Assembly (NCBI RefSeq): GCF_015477605.1
Contig: NZ_JADLQX010000043.1
Coordinates: 1-49,090 of the forward strand
Origin: Nocardia amamiensis
GTDB taxonomy: Bacteria > Actinomycetota > Actinomycetes > Mycobacteriales > Mycobacteriaceae
Length of the DNA: 49,090 nt
Direction of reading: 5' to 3'
This document shows, one piece after another, positions 16,746 through 27,800 of the stretch. The translations under genes were made by a program, and so were the position numbers. Below the pieces are notes generated by a model. The model did no database searches, was not told where the DNA came from, and worked only from the letters and a program-made list of their open reading frames with translations. How positions within the stretch are numbered: position 1 is the stretch's first letter; each line of letters starts with the position of its first letter.

Positions 16746-17108
16746 GTGAAAAAGGTTGACGATGGCACTCCCGGTCGGCGCCGCATTCGGCCGGGTGCTG
16801 GAACGGCGCGACCGGCTACGTCGCGAACCTCGGCCGAGGAGATCCTGACCCGGGCGCGAGCCGAACGGGCACAGCTCGAGCAGGGCCGGCACTTCTATGC
16901 CCAGCTCGTCGATCAGGCGGAACTGTTACACGAGGAGATCCGTGCGCTGCACGAGGAACAGCGCGAGGTCTATCGGCAGCTGAACAACCTGCGTCGACGG
17001 TTCACCAGCCTGCCGCCCGTCCCTCGGCCGACCGGCTATCCGCCGATCACGGTCGCACCGGCCCCGCAGGCCGAGCCGCGCGCCGGTGCCGGCAGGGCGA
17101 CTGCCTGA
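16746..17108 (+). CDS. Small coiled-coil protein of unknown function
   Basis: 120 residues, GTG 16746. A basic, disordered N-terminus (about 30 residues) leads into a long charged helix with heptad-like spacing (EEILTRARAERAQLEQ, then LLHEEIRALHEEQREVYRQL) and a Pro-rich tail. It has no transmembrane segment or known motif. It is preceded by a plausible promoter and followed by the two-component system 147 bases on. I do not recognise the family; a cytosolic scaffold or filament-like role is only a guess. Confidence 0.6.
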   Translation: MKKVDDGTPGRRRIRPGAGTARPATSRTSAEEILTRARAERAQLEQGRHFYAQLVDQAELLHEEIRALHEEQREVYRQLNNLRRRFTSLPPVPRPTGYPPITVAPAPQAEPRAGAGRATA

Positions 17109-17255
17109 CCTCGGGTCGCCTCGGTGAGGGACGTTGCCGGACAACAAAGTTCACCGATCGGCGATGCTCCACTCCGCGACGGCAGGCGTGATCGGCTACT
17201 GTAGTCTCACCTCCTGTTCAGGCTCGGACCTGGACTTGTGGAAGGGACCGGGTTC

Positions 17256-17915
17256 GTGCGTGTGGTGGTGGTGGAAGACGACGCGGGCGTTGCCGGTGCT
17301 GTTGTCGAAGGCCTCCGAGCCCATGGTTTCCCGGCCGTCGACCATCTGTCACACGGGCTCGACCTGCTGACTTCGCACGCCGACTACGACGCGGTCGTGC
17401 TCGATCTCGGGCTGCCCGACGTCAACGGTTACCTGGTGCTGCGCCAGCTCCGCAAGGTCAGCACGGTTCCGGTGGTCATGCTGACCGCCGAGGGCGACGA
17501 GTTGGCGGTGGTGTCGTGCCTGCGCGCCGGAGCCGACGACTACATGGTCAAACCGCCGCGGCTCGGTGAACTCGCCGCCCGCCTGGAAGCGGTCGTGCGA
17601 CGCAGGCAGCCAACCGAATCCGGTCCGGCCGTGGTGGTTACCGGTGATGTCACCGTAGACCTGGGGGCTCGTGCCGTCGAGGTGGCCGGTCTGCCGGTCC
17701 AGCTGACCCAGAAAGAATTCGCCATAGCACGGGTGCTGGTCGAGCGCGCGGGCACCGCGGTGGGCCGGGACACGATCATGCACGAGATCTGGGGCGAGAA
17801 AACCCCGTCCACGTCTCGTTCGCTCGATGTTCACATGGGCGCGTTGCGGGCCAAACTGAACCGCCCCGGACTGATCGCCACCATTCACGGCTTCGGCTAC
17901 CGCTGGACCAGGTGA
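17256..17915 (+). CDS. OmpR/PhoB-family response regulator
   Basis: 219 residues from GTG 17256 (GAAGGGA 8 bases upstream); GTG 17238 is an alternative adding six residues. The receiver domain has the acidic pair VVEDD near the start, phospho-acceptor Asp50 in VVLDLGLPD, Thr in VVMLTAEGD and Lys in MVKPPR. The C-terminal winged-helix domain shows LTQKEFAIARVL, the RSLDVHMGALRAKL recognition helix and the final HGFGYRW. It should be phosphorylated by the histidine kinase 9 bases downstream. Located inside the ESX locus and just before the giant effector cassette, it is a natural candidate to regulate either. Confidence 0.92.
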   Translation: MRVVVVEDDAGVAGAVVEGLRAHGFPAVDHLSHGLDLLTSHADYDAVVLDLGLPDVNGYLVLRQLRKVSTVPVVMLTAEGDELAVVSCLRAGADDYMVKPPRLGELAARLEAVVRRRQPTESGPAVVVTGDVTVDLGARAVEVAGLPVQLTQKEFAIARVLVERAGTAVGRDTIMHEIWGEKTPSTSRSLDVHMGALRAKLNRPGLIATIHGFGYRWTR

Positions 17916-17924
17916 CCTCGCCGG

Positions 17925-19325
17925 ATGCGCGTTCGGTTGGTGAGTGTGTTCACGCTGCTAGCGGCGATCTGCATGATCTGCTTCGGGATCGGGATCGGGA
18001 TGGAGTTGGCGTCGAGCCGGACCCAGGCGATGGTGATCGATCGGATCCAGGTCGCCAACCAGTTCGCGGCGACGGCATCGGTTGATCCGGCACGCCTCGA
18101 AGGGGAGGCGCAGACCTATTTCGAGCAGACCGGCGATGGTGTCCTGGTGATCGCGGGCAGCGGCAGGGTGATGGTCGACGTCGGGGTGGACCGCGCCGAC
18201 GCACGGGTCATCGAGGTGTCGAACAACGCACACCGGTTCGTACCGCCGGAGACACTGTATCCGTGGAGTACGCACCCGATGGTGGTCGGCCAGCCCATTG
18301 GAACCTCGCAGCAAGCCGGTGGTGTGGTCGTCATCGCGATCTCGACCTCGGCGACTCGCCGCGGCATCACCGACAGTTGGATTCAGCTCGCCTGCGTGAC
18401 CGCCACCGCTGTGCTGGCGTTCGGCGGCGTGGCGCTCGGGGTATCGGGGTGGATCCTGCGACCGGTGTCCAAGCTGCGCCGCGATGTCGACGCGCTGACC
18501 TCGACCTTGCCGGTGCGGTGCGCGGAGCCGCGGGGCCCCCGGTCCAGAGGCCAGGGGCCACCGGAGATCGTCGAACTCGCGGTCGGTGTCGCGGCGATTA
18601 CCCGGGCCGTCGCCGACCTGGCCGCGGCCGAGCGCAAACTGGTGGTCGATACGGCGCATTCGCTGCGAAATCCACTGGCCGCGCTCGCGGTTCGGCTGCA
18701 GGCCCTACAGCCGATGATCGCCCAGGATCACGCGGCGGCCACCTTCGCCGGTGTGGTGAGCGAAGTGGACCGGCTCGCCGAGTTGCTGGACGGATTGCTG
18801 ACCTCGGCGGTGGCCGATGCCAAGGACGGCGGCGCGGCCGTGCGCCAGAACACGTCGAGCTGTGACGCGGTATCGGTGGCACGGGATCGAGTGGACGCGT
18901 GGCATGCCGCGTTCCAGCGCGCCGAGATGACCCTGACTCTCGATGCGACCGCGGAGGTCGCCGAGGCCGACGTTCCGGCGAGTGTGCTCGCCCAGATTCT
19001 CGATGTCGCGCTGAGTAATTCCGCGCGCTACGCGGGCCGCGATGCCCATACCGCGATCACCGTCAGCCACGAATGCGAGTCGGTGGTCGTGTCGGTGCGC
19101 GACGACGGCGTCGGGGTGTCACCCGACGAACTCGATCAGCTCACCACCCGATTCTTTCGCGGAGCACAGGCGACGGCCGGCGGTTCCGGTCTCGGTCTGC
19201 CTATCGCGGCGACCATGGCGGCCCAGTACGGCGGATTGTTCTTCGTCGACGTAGCCGACCCGTGCGGTCTGGTCGTCACGGCCAGCTTTCCGGCTTCGGT
19301 CGCGACGAACCTTACATCCAGGTGA
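17925..19325 (+). CDS. Membrane sensor histidine kinase
   Basis: 466 residues. Transmembrane helix 1 is at residues about 5-25 and helix 2 near 150-175 (ACVTATAVLAFGGVALGVSG), enclosing an extracytoplasmic sensor of about 125 residues. A HAMP-like region follows, then the H-box DTAHSLRNPLAAL with phospho-acceptor His245, N-box LSNSARYAG, G1 DDGVGVS, F-box RFFRGA and G2 GSGLGLPI. The H-box has Leu-Arg where E-(F/L)-R is common (HSLRNPL for HELRTPL), still compatible with kinase activity. It pairs with the response regulator just upstream. Confidence 0.9.
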   Translation: MRVRLVSVFTLLAAICMICFGIGIGMELASSRTQAMVIDRIQVANQFAATASVDPARLEGEAQTYFEQTGDGVLVIAGSGRVMVDVGVDRADARVIEVSNNAHRFVPPETLYPWSTHPMVVGQPIGTSQQAGGVVVIAISTSATRRGITDSWIQLACVTATAVLAFGGVALGVSGWILRPVSKLRRDVDALTSTLPVRCAEPRGPRSRGQGPPEIVELAVGVAAITRAVADLAAAERKLVVDTAHSLRNPLAALAVRLQALQPMIAQDHAAATFAGVVSEVDRLAELLDGLLTSAVADAKDGGAAVRQNTSSCDAVSVARDRVDAWHAAFQRAEMTLTLDATAEVAEADVPASVLAQILDVALSNSARYAGRDAHTAITVSHECESVVVSVRDDGVGVSPDELDQLTTRFFRGAQATAGGSGLGLPIAATMAAQYGGLFFVDVADPCGLVVTASFPASVATNLTSR

Positions 19326-19396
19326 ACGCCTGAAGGTTCGGTGAACTCCGTCGGCGTGCCGCGCGAGCGGCACGAGGGCGACGGCACGATCGCCCT

Positions 19397-20938
19397 GTGG
19401 CACCTAACCCTGACGCCGGTAGCAACCCGTTCCTTTCGCTGATCGGTGAGTCGGGGCAATTCGGGTTGCCGGCGGGGTTGTCGTTCGTGGATCTGAAGGG
19501 GGACTGGCAATCGTCCGGGTTTCCCTGGGATCTCGACGGCGACGGCAAGCCCGAAGATGAAAAAGACGGAAAAGACGGCAAAAAGCATGATCCCGCCTTA
19601 CCGCCCGGAGGCGGTTCGGACAAGGGTGGCTCCGGTAAGCCCGCGCCGAAAGGCGGCGGTGCGGGGCCGAGTGGCGCTCCACCCGGCAACAACCGCCCGA
19701 GCAGTGGGAACCCGAACACTGGCGGCAAGCCCAACAGCGGTTCGAACTCCAACGGCGGCGGCAACCCCTACAGCGGCGGCCCGGCCAATTACAACTCCGG
19801 TGGCGGCCCGATCAAGGTCGATCCGCAAGATCTGATCAACAAGGGTAAGCGGCTCGCAGAACTGCCGAGCGCGCCGAAGGGTCTGTTCGACATTCTCAGC
19901 ACCCTGAGCGACTCCTTGCAGCGGCTGGGAAATCCATGGGGCGCAGACGAGTTCGGTAAACAGTTCGCCGAGGGCGCGACGGGTTATTCGGCGTCGGCCG
20001 AAGCGCTGGTGGGCAACGCGAGCCGGGGGTCGGACGCCACCGGGGCGATTCCGATCTTCGGACAGTTGCTGGTCAACTATGGCACCACTATCGAGCAGGC
20101 GGGCAAAGCATTTGCCGCGGGCGAGGACCTCTACGCCCAGTGGATCCTGAAGAACTACGTGGACGAGAACGCCAGTGGCGACCCCGGTCCGTACAAGGGC
20201 CCGCTCAGCTCCGATCCGAGCTTCGGCAAGAACACCGGAAACAACAACCCGTCCGGCCCGCCGCCGGGTGATCAGGACCAGCAGTCCGGCAATGGAGGCG
20301 GACAGAATTCGGGTGGATACACCGGCGGTGGCTCGAATTCCGGTGGTTCTGATCCCGCTGGTTCCTCGGCCGGTGACCCGGATGCCGACCTGCCGAACGG
20401 GCCTTCCACGCCGAATCTCGCGACTACCGGTACTCCCGATCCTGCCGCGCCACTGAGCGTAAAGGCTTCCTCCTCGAACCCGATCGACGCACTCGCGACG
20501 CCGGGACCGACGCTCGGCGGCATCCCGGCACACCCCGGCGTGCCAGCGTTCCCCGGTGCTCTCGGTCCGAACGCGTACCGCGCGGCCGATCCGGGAACGG
20601 TTGTGCCGGTCGACAAGGCCGGTGGTCCGACGACCGGCGGCAAGGGTGGCGGCATTCCGTCGGCGCCGCTGCCGCGGATGCTCGGGGCGGCCTATGACGG
20701 GGAGAAGCTGGTGCCGAAAGCCGGTGGCATCGGCGCCCAGTCGCGTGCGGGCGTACTGCCCCAGGCCTCGATGCCGGGGATGCCGGGGACGTCCGCGATG
20801 GGGAGTGGTGGTCAGTCGGCCCCTGGCAAGGAGAAGCGGCAAGAGCGTCGTGAGCCGCCGGTCGAGGAACAGTTCGAGCCCGAGCCCGACGCTGCCGACC
20901 CGTGGCATGGGCCCGGTCGGCGAGACGGCGGCCGGTGA
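19397..20938 (+). CDS. WXG100-like partner of the giant effector, with Gly/Asn-rich linkers
   Basis: 513 residues from GTG 19397 (weak site). After a charged and Gly/Asn/Ser-rich N-terminal 135 residues comes a helical hairpin of about 110 residues (PQDLINKGKRLAELPS to QWILKNYVDEN) with NPWGADEFGKQFAEG, the PWG-x-DE turn seen in WXG100-like partners of CpnT-like proteins in Actinobacteria. The C-terminal half is low-complexity Gly/Ser/Pro. No signal peptide or catalytic motif. Its stop overlaps the start of the giant protein by one base (TGATG). The likely job is to form the export-competent helical pair with the N-terminal module of the giant protein; this is inferred from order and motif. 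Confidence 0.6.
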   Translation: MAPNPDAGSNPFLSLIGESGQFGLPAGLSFVDLKGDWQSSGFPWDLDGDGKPEDEKDGKDGKKHDPALPPGGGSDKGGSGKPAPKGGGAGPSGAPPGNNRPSSGNPNTGGKPNSGSNSNGGGNPYSGGPANYNSGGGPIKVDPQDLINKGKRLAELPSAPKGLFDILSTLSDSLQRLGNPWGADEFGKQFAEGATGYSASAEALVGNASRGSDATGAIPIFGQLLVNYGTTIEQAGKAFAAGEDLYAQWILKNYVDENASGDPGPYKGPLSSDPSFGKNTGNNNPSGPPPGDQDQQSGNGGGQNSGGYTGGGSNSGGSDPAGSSAGDPDADLPNGPSTPNLATTGTPDPAAPLSVKASSSNPIDALATPGPTLGGIPAHPGVPAFPGALGPNAYRAADPGTVVPVDKAGGPTTGGKGGGIPSAPLPRMLGAAYDGEKLVPKAGGIGAQSRAGVLPQASMPGMPGTSAMGSGGQSAPGKEKRQERREPPVEEQFEPEPDAADPWHGPGRRDGGR

Positions 20939-21880
20939 TGTCGATTCCCGATGCGGTCCGGCAATCCGATATCAACCTGCCCGAGGACCTGCGGTGGTTG
21001 AGCTGGGTCGCCGGTAGCGCGTGGCCCGAGGGCAGCGAGAACGGCATGTTCGCCCTGGCTGACGCCTGGTCGGAAGCCTCGGCGGGATTGACCGGGCTGG
21101 TCTCGAACATCGAAGACGCGGTGGACGAGATTCTCTCGGCGTATCCGTCGGCCGGTGCGGGTTCGGCCATGGCGCGCACCCTGCAGAACCTCACCGATGA
21201 GTCGGATCAGGCCTCGTTGCAGGCTATCGCCAAATCGCTCGGTCAGATTGCTGATTCGTGCGATCAGGTCGGTTGCGCGATTCAGCAGAACAAGATCATG
21301 ATCATCGTCGGCCTCGTCCAGCTGGTCTACGAGATCGCGCTCGCGTGGCTGTTCCCGCCGACCGCCGGCCCGGCTCAGGCGGCGTTGATCGGGTGGTACC
21401 GCATTGTCTTCCAATACTTGAAGCAGCTGTTGCGGCAGATGCTCGTCGCCGCGCTGAAAGCCATGGGCCAGCAGGTGATTCTGACGCTCCTGATCCAGCT
21501 GGGACAAATGGCGGCCGGACATCGCGACGGTGTCAACGGTAAGGATTTGTGGTTCGCGGCGCTGGGCGGCGCGCTGGGTGGTGCGTTCGGTGCGATGTTC
21601 GGCAAGCTCGGTGGTGATCTGTTCGCATTCCTGGGCGGAAAGATCACCCGTTCGCAATTCGACAGCCGGTTCCAGCAGCTCATGCGCGGCGCCGTCGAGG
21701 GCGGCGCCGGTGGTGTCGGCGGCATGGTCGGCGGTGGCATCGCCAACCAGGTCATCAACGGTGGCGAATTCGAATTGGACCCGCGGATGCTCGGGGCCGG
21801 TGCCGCGGGCGCGTTCAGCGGCGGCGCGGGACGTTGGCGTGGCGCCGGCGCCAGCGGCGGCAAAGTGCACGTCGATCCGG
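20938..21880 (+). other. Domain: CpnT-like N-terminal T7SS module of the giant protein
   Basis: Residues 1-315. LPEDLRWLSWVAGSAWPEG followed by a helical hairpin is the opening seen in CpnT-like and other WXG100-like actinobacterial effectors. It is followed by hydrophobic helices (MIIVGLVQLVYEIALAWLF) and Gly-zipper segments (GGALGGAFGAMFGKLGG, GGAGGVGGMVGGG) that could insert in or pass through a membrane. This is the evidence that the protein is T7SS cargo. Confidence 0.7.
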
Positions 21881-24800
21881 TCGGCGGCCCGCGCAGTCTG
21901 GCCGGATCGACACCACCGACCAAAGTGCCGCCGTCGGCCTCGGATACCGGGCCCGCGGCTGCCCCCAAGGGTGCTTCGGACTCGCCGAATGTCAACGCAG
22001 GGACGGGGAGTGGCGCGCAGCCGAACGAATCGCTGTCCGAGCACCGCAGTGGGTCCCCGGCATCCAACCAGGGCGGTGATCAGACCGACTCGACCGTGAG
22101 CTCACCGCACCGGAACACCGCCGAGGACAACCTGTCGCAGCAGTCGTCGTCCGCGAAATCGGGTGGTGACGACTCTTCCGCACCGAACACCGGTCGCGCG
22201 CCCGCAAACCATGAACAATCGGAATCGACTGCGCTGCAGCATCCTTCCGATACGGCCGAGCCCGCGCCGCAGCAGCACGACGGCGGTCAGCTCGTACCGC
22301 AGCCACACAACGCGGCAAACGCATCCCAGCAGCCGGCGTCGAACGCGACCGGCGGGGACAAGTCCACGAGTTCGTCGCCATCCGCCCAACGTGGCGCGGA
22401 CACCAAAGTCGGTGCAAGCCGGGACAACGTGACGACGGCACCGAAGAGCGACGTATCCGGTGACCACTCGGTGCGCGCGCAACCCCGGGCGGGTGGCGCA
22501 CTCGATGCTCCGGAGTCCATTCAAGCGAAACAAGCCGACTCGACCGTCGCGCCCAAGCCGGACGAGGTGTCGTCGTCCCCGGCACAGCGGCGTGCGGAAT
22601 CCGTGCAACCCGAGACCGATTCGGTCTCCCTGAACCGGCCGGACGCTCCGCAGGGTAACCGGCCGAACCCCGAGAATTCGGCCGCGGCAACCGACAAGAC
22701 AACGCCGGTCAAGGAACCAGCCGGTGCTCCGAAACCCCAGGGCGACAAAGGGGAGAAGGCTCCGGCACGCGACACCTCGGCCGCGTCCGTGGCCGAACCG
22801 CGGGCCCGCGCGGGCGCCAAAGGCCTAAAGGGCGTCAGCGACGACCTGGCTCTCGTGGGAAAGATCGACGAGGCCACCGGCCTGCGCTGGCGGCTGGTCG
22901 ATACATCGCTGCTCGATCCGGCCTGGCCGGGTGGCAAGGCTTTCATCCGGGAAGTCCTGGGCTTCGAGCAGACAATGCAGATGCTCCGTGGCAACAAGTC
23001 CCCGCACGAAGGCAGGGACCTCTTCCGGCCATTCCAGGACGGTGACTTGCCGATGCGCCCTGGCTTCGGCCAGAAGAAGCCGGCCGACGCTGCCGACGGT
23101 CTCGGCGGGGGCGGCGGCGTCCGAGGTTACGACGAACGGAACTCCCGTGGTGTGTTCCGGTTCAACACCGACGAGTTGCCCGATCACCGGTACACGATCG
23201 ACAAGGACGGCCTCTGGTCCAAAGCCTCCGATTCGGAATCCAACGGTAAGCCGGATCCCGAATCGGACGTGATCCCGCGCAAGGGCGCCACGACGATCGA
23301 GGTGCCGCGCCAGGGCCCGATTCTGAAGCGCTGGGCCGAAATGTCCGCGCCCGCGATGCGTACCGTGGTCGGCGACCATGACGGCAACTGGTACGTCGGC
23401 AAGAACCTGCACCACGAGCAATTCCACAACGCGGGCGTTTACGTGGCTTTCCAAGCGCATTTCGTCAACGGGAAAATGGTCGCGGTGCACGACTGGGCAG
23501 GTGCGTACCAGCCCTCGCCGACCCGGGTGAAAGCCGCGCTGGAAAAGCTCGGGATCTACGGCGACCTGGACCATTACGACCAGCAGGGACGCAAGTACAC
23601 CGATTCCGATCGGGAGGGTTGGACGCAGGCCGCCGAACCGACGCCGACTTCGCGAAGCAACCCTGCGACAGACGATGATTCGACTGAGCGCCCCGAGCCG
23701 TTCACCCGTGCCGTCTCCGATGAGCCGCAGCGGGACTTCCTCCGGGAAGCCGAAGACATCACCCGGATGTACAAGCGTGAAGATTGGCAGAACGCCACAC
23801 CCGAGGACCTTCGGGAGGCGCTGCGGGGCAGCGTCCACCACGATGCACGCGACGCGGAAAGCGTTGCGAAATATCACCGCGCGGTGACCGCCGCCGTCGA
23901 AACCATCCGGCGCGGGACAACGAAGCTCGACGACGACGGTGCGGAGGTGGCGCCGGGCAAGGTCCTGCGCTGGACCCAGGTCATGGGCACTATGGGAATG
24001 CGCGAGGGCCCCATCAATATGGACGCGGGCGAGGGCAAGACGTTCGTCTTCCTCGCCGATTCGATTCTGAAGGCCGCCGCCGGTGACTCGGTGCACGTCT
24101 TCACCACTCGCGACACTCTGGCCAACGATGCGGTCAACCTGTACAAACAGGTTCTCGGGGTGCTCGGCCCGGACGTGTTCAACGTGGTCAGGATGAACCC
24201 GAACGGCGCCGACGAGACCGGCCTCGATCCGGTGAAGCCGACCATCTATATCGGCACCCTCGACGATGCGGCATTCGGGCAACTCCGCGGCAAGTTCATG
24301 CGCGGCGATATCGCCGTCATCGACGAACTCGACGAGGCGCTGTACTACGCCGACACCACCTGGATCATCTCCGACGGCCCCAGCCTGGCCGCGGATCCGC
24401 ATATCGCCTCCCGCATCATGGCGGCTCGGCTCTTCCTCGACAATCGGCTGAATTCCGGGGATCTGAGCCCCGCGGACTTCGATCGGACGGACGGGCAGAT
24501 CGGCGGCCCGGCGAAGCTCAACGCCGAGGGCGCCGAGAAGGTCAGAAGACTGCTCGCCGAGGAGGATCCCGGCGCGAGCCCCGACGACCTCGCCGTCCAG
24601 ATCGACCGGGTGAATTCCGCCGCCTCGGCGCACTGGGAGTTCGTCGAGAACGACCACTACATCGTGCACCGAGGTGGCGACGGCGTCGACAAGGTCTACA
24701 TCATCGACCAAACCACCCACAAGGTGATGTTCGATCCGGCGACCTCGACCGAGAGCCGGTGGAACGGCGGTTTGGCGCAGGCCATCGAGGCCAAACACGG

Positions 24801-27800
24801 GATCACGATCCGGGGCGACTCGGTGTCTTCACAAAGCCTCACCGCCAAGACCATGCTCGCGGAGCGGTACGAATGGCTCTCGGGCGCTTCGGGCACGGCC
24901 GAGGGGGTGTCCGGCCACCTGGTCGACAACTACGGGATGAAGCCGGTAGTCACGGTTCCGCGCTTCACGGAATCGAAACTGGATACTCTCGAGGCGAATC
25001 TGGCTCCGAACCAGTCGGCCAAGCATGATGCGATCGCCGACAAACTCATCGGTCGGCACAGTGCCCAGGCGCGTCCCGAGCTGGTGATCACCAACCGCAA
25101 CAGTGAGGTCGCCGAGATCTCGGCCCGGTTGAAGCTCGCGAATATTCCGCACGAGGTCGTCGATGCCCGATGGTTCGCCGACCGGGGCCCCACTGCGGAA
25201 GCCGACCTGAAAGCGATCTTCGACAAGGCGGGTCAGCTCGGCAAGATCCTGATCATCAACCGCCAAGGCGGCCGTGGCGTCGATATCGAGATCAGCGATG
25301 CCGTCAACGCGGTCGGTGGCCTGCATGTCAGCATTTCGGGCAAGTCGGATGTGCGTGACATCGATATCCAGGCCGAGAACCGCGCCGCGCGCAACGGTCA
25401 GAAGGGCAGTGTCGAATACTTCCTCGCAGCCGATGACGCGCTGTTCGCCGGCGCTCCGCACCACGCCCAGACGATCATTCGTTACACCGACGCGGTCACC
25501 AGCCACGAGAAGGCGACGGTCCGGCTCGACGAGGCAAGGACTACAAGGGATCTCGCGGAGAGCGCCGATGCCGCGGGTAGCACCGCGCGGACCCGCGCGG
25601 TCCGGGACGCGGCCTTCGACGACTACACCATCGCGCGGGACGCGCACCGGGCGGCAACGGCCGAACGCGAAGCCGCCGAGGCCGCGGTGCAGGCCGCGGC
25701 GTCGCACCTGCAAGCGGAAAACGCCGCACGGCGGATGGGCCGCACCGTGCTGCTGCCGACCGCCGTCGTCGCGAGCGCCGCGAGCGTGGCAGCACACACA
25801 CCCGCACGGGACCTGGATATCCCGTCGACGATACCCGAGCAGCGGGCGGACCTCGGGCAGCCGGAAACCGATGTATCCGAGTCGGATACCGGTTCGTTCT
25901 CGGACGACCTGACCGGTGCCGAACTGCCGCAGCTGTTCGGCGACGATCAGTTCGGTCCGCCGGTGCCGCCGCTCGCCGTCGTCGACTTCCCGGGCCTGTT
26001 CGTAGCCGATACCACTGGGCATCTGGTCGCGTTCGGGACCGAGGAAATGCCGGTGGTGCGGACCTATTCGCATGAGCAGAACCTCGTACACGAGATCGAA
26101 CATCCGGTTTCCGGTCCGGTGGTGCTCGACAGCGCACTGGTGGCTGAGCTTTTCACCACCCGGACGCGCGATGACGGCACGGTGGTGGTGAGCTCGACGG
26201 CGACGGGGGCGCATGTCGTCACCGCCGGGGCGGCGTCGATGTTGCCCGCCGGGTCCGTCTACGGACGTCCTGATCCGCTCGACTCGACCAAGTTCACGCT
26301 GTACGGCGGGTCGACTGTCGGCTGGTTGTCCGTGGACGCGAATCGGATCGGTGTGACGACTCGCCGGGAAACCGATCCGCTCCAGCGTGACGATATCCCC
26401 GAAGCGGCGTTTGTCAACGGCCACGTATCCGCGCCGGCGGTAGTGTTCGCGGACCCGACGAGTCGTGTGCTGGGCAGGCGGCTGGCGGAGTTGGCCGACG
26501 CGATCAAAGCCAGTCGCAACGATGCCGCACTGCGTGCCGAGTTGACGGCGCAGCGGACGGCATCGCACGACGAGTTGGAGAATCACTTCGCGACGCTGCC
26601 GGTGGAGCAGCGCGCCATCGCTGTGGCACGCGCGAAGCAGCTGGGGAGCATCGATCTGCATACGGCGAAACTTGCCGAGAAGCACAATATTTCGCTTGAG
26701 ACGGCGCGCGCGGAGATGAAGGCCGAGCTGGTCACGGCACTCGCGGGCAAAGATATCGCCGTGCGGATCTCGGAGGAGTCGCTGCTGGAAGTACTGCGGG
26801 ATGGCCGATTCAAAACGGTATTCGATCTGGGCGACACCGGCACCGGAATGGATGACCGAGCGCTGCTCGAAGCCCGCTGGTTCGGCCATGACGTGAATGA
26901 CCATCCGATCGATAAGCGGGCCGTCTACGGGTACGTTCGCGTCGGCGGTGAACAGCCGGTCGGCGACCTGCACGACGAACGATTGAATGTCTACGGCGAC
27001 GCCGTGGTCGTCCTGAAGTCCGCGGTGCGGGCCCGGACGACGGTGTGCGTAGGAGATTCCATCGGGGATCAGTCCAATGTCTATCCTTCAAGGCTCGAGG
27101 ACCCCGCACCGGAGTCCTTCGGCGTCTACCCGCCACGCAGGCCCGGCCTGCCGAGCGCCCATGTCGGTCTGCGGCGAGACCTGACGCATCCGGATTTCCG
27201 GAAGTGGGGGTATGTGGAGGCGCAGGTGCACGGTGGCGTCACCAGTGCCGACATCGATCATGTGGTCTTCAAGTGGGAGCCGGAAACAGACCTGCGGGAT
27301 CAGCTCCGTGCAGCCGGAATTCCTTGGAAGGTAGTCAAGCACACGGCCCCGCCGATAGTGAACAAGCCGGGGCAGGCGGACCCCGCGATCAGTAGCGGAT
27401 GGAAAACCTATCTCAACTCCTCGCGCGTATCCGATGATCCGAATGCGCTGCACGGCAAGAACTTCCTGGGCGTCACGGTCAGTTTCACCTACGCCGACGT
27501 GGTGACCCAGGAACTGATCGGACCGGCGGGGACGCCGATCGGCGTCAGTTACAAGCACGTCGAGTCGGAGATCGAGGGGGCCGAGCGCTGGGCGGGAGCG
27601 CAACAGTGGCACGACAAGGTGGTGCGTACCCGGCCCGGTCAAACCGGCAAGGATGTCTTCGCTGGTCAGACCAGGGTCGGGCACGAGGTCGTCGCGGCGC
27701 CGTGGGCGGCCGAATACGGCGGGGTCGGCCGGGAACCGGTTTTCGTCAACGCCCACGCTGGTCCGAACACCTTCGAGATCCGGCTGCGGACCGGAACGAC

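Noticed and set aside
20902..20938. Earlier GTG start for the giant protein
   Set aside because: It would lie inside the partner gene and adds an Arg-rich stretch; ATG 20938 forms the TGATG overlap used elsewhere in the locus.
23701..25455. Housekeeping secA gene
   Set aside because: The SecA-like segment is in the middle of one uninterrupted 4,254-residue frame, lacks the SecA C-terminal scaffold and zinc tail, and has altered motif residues.
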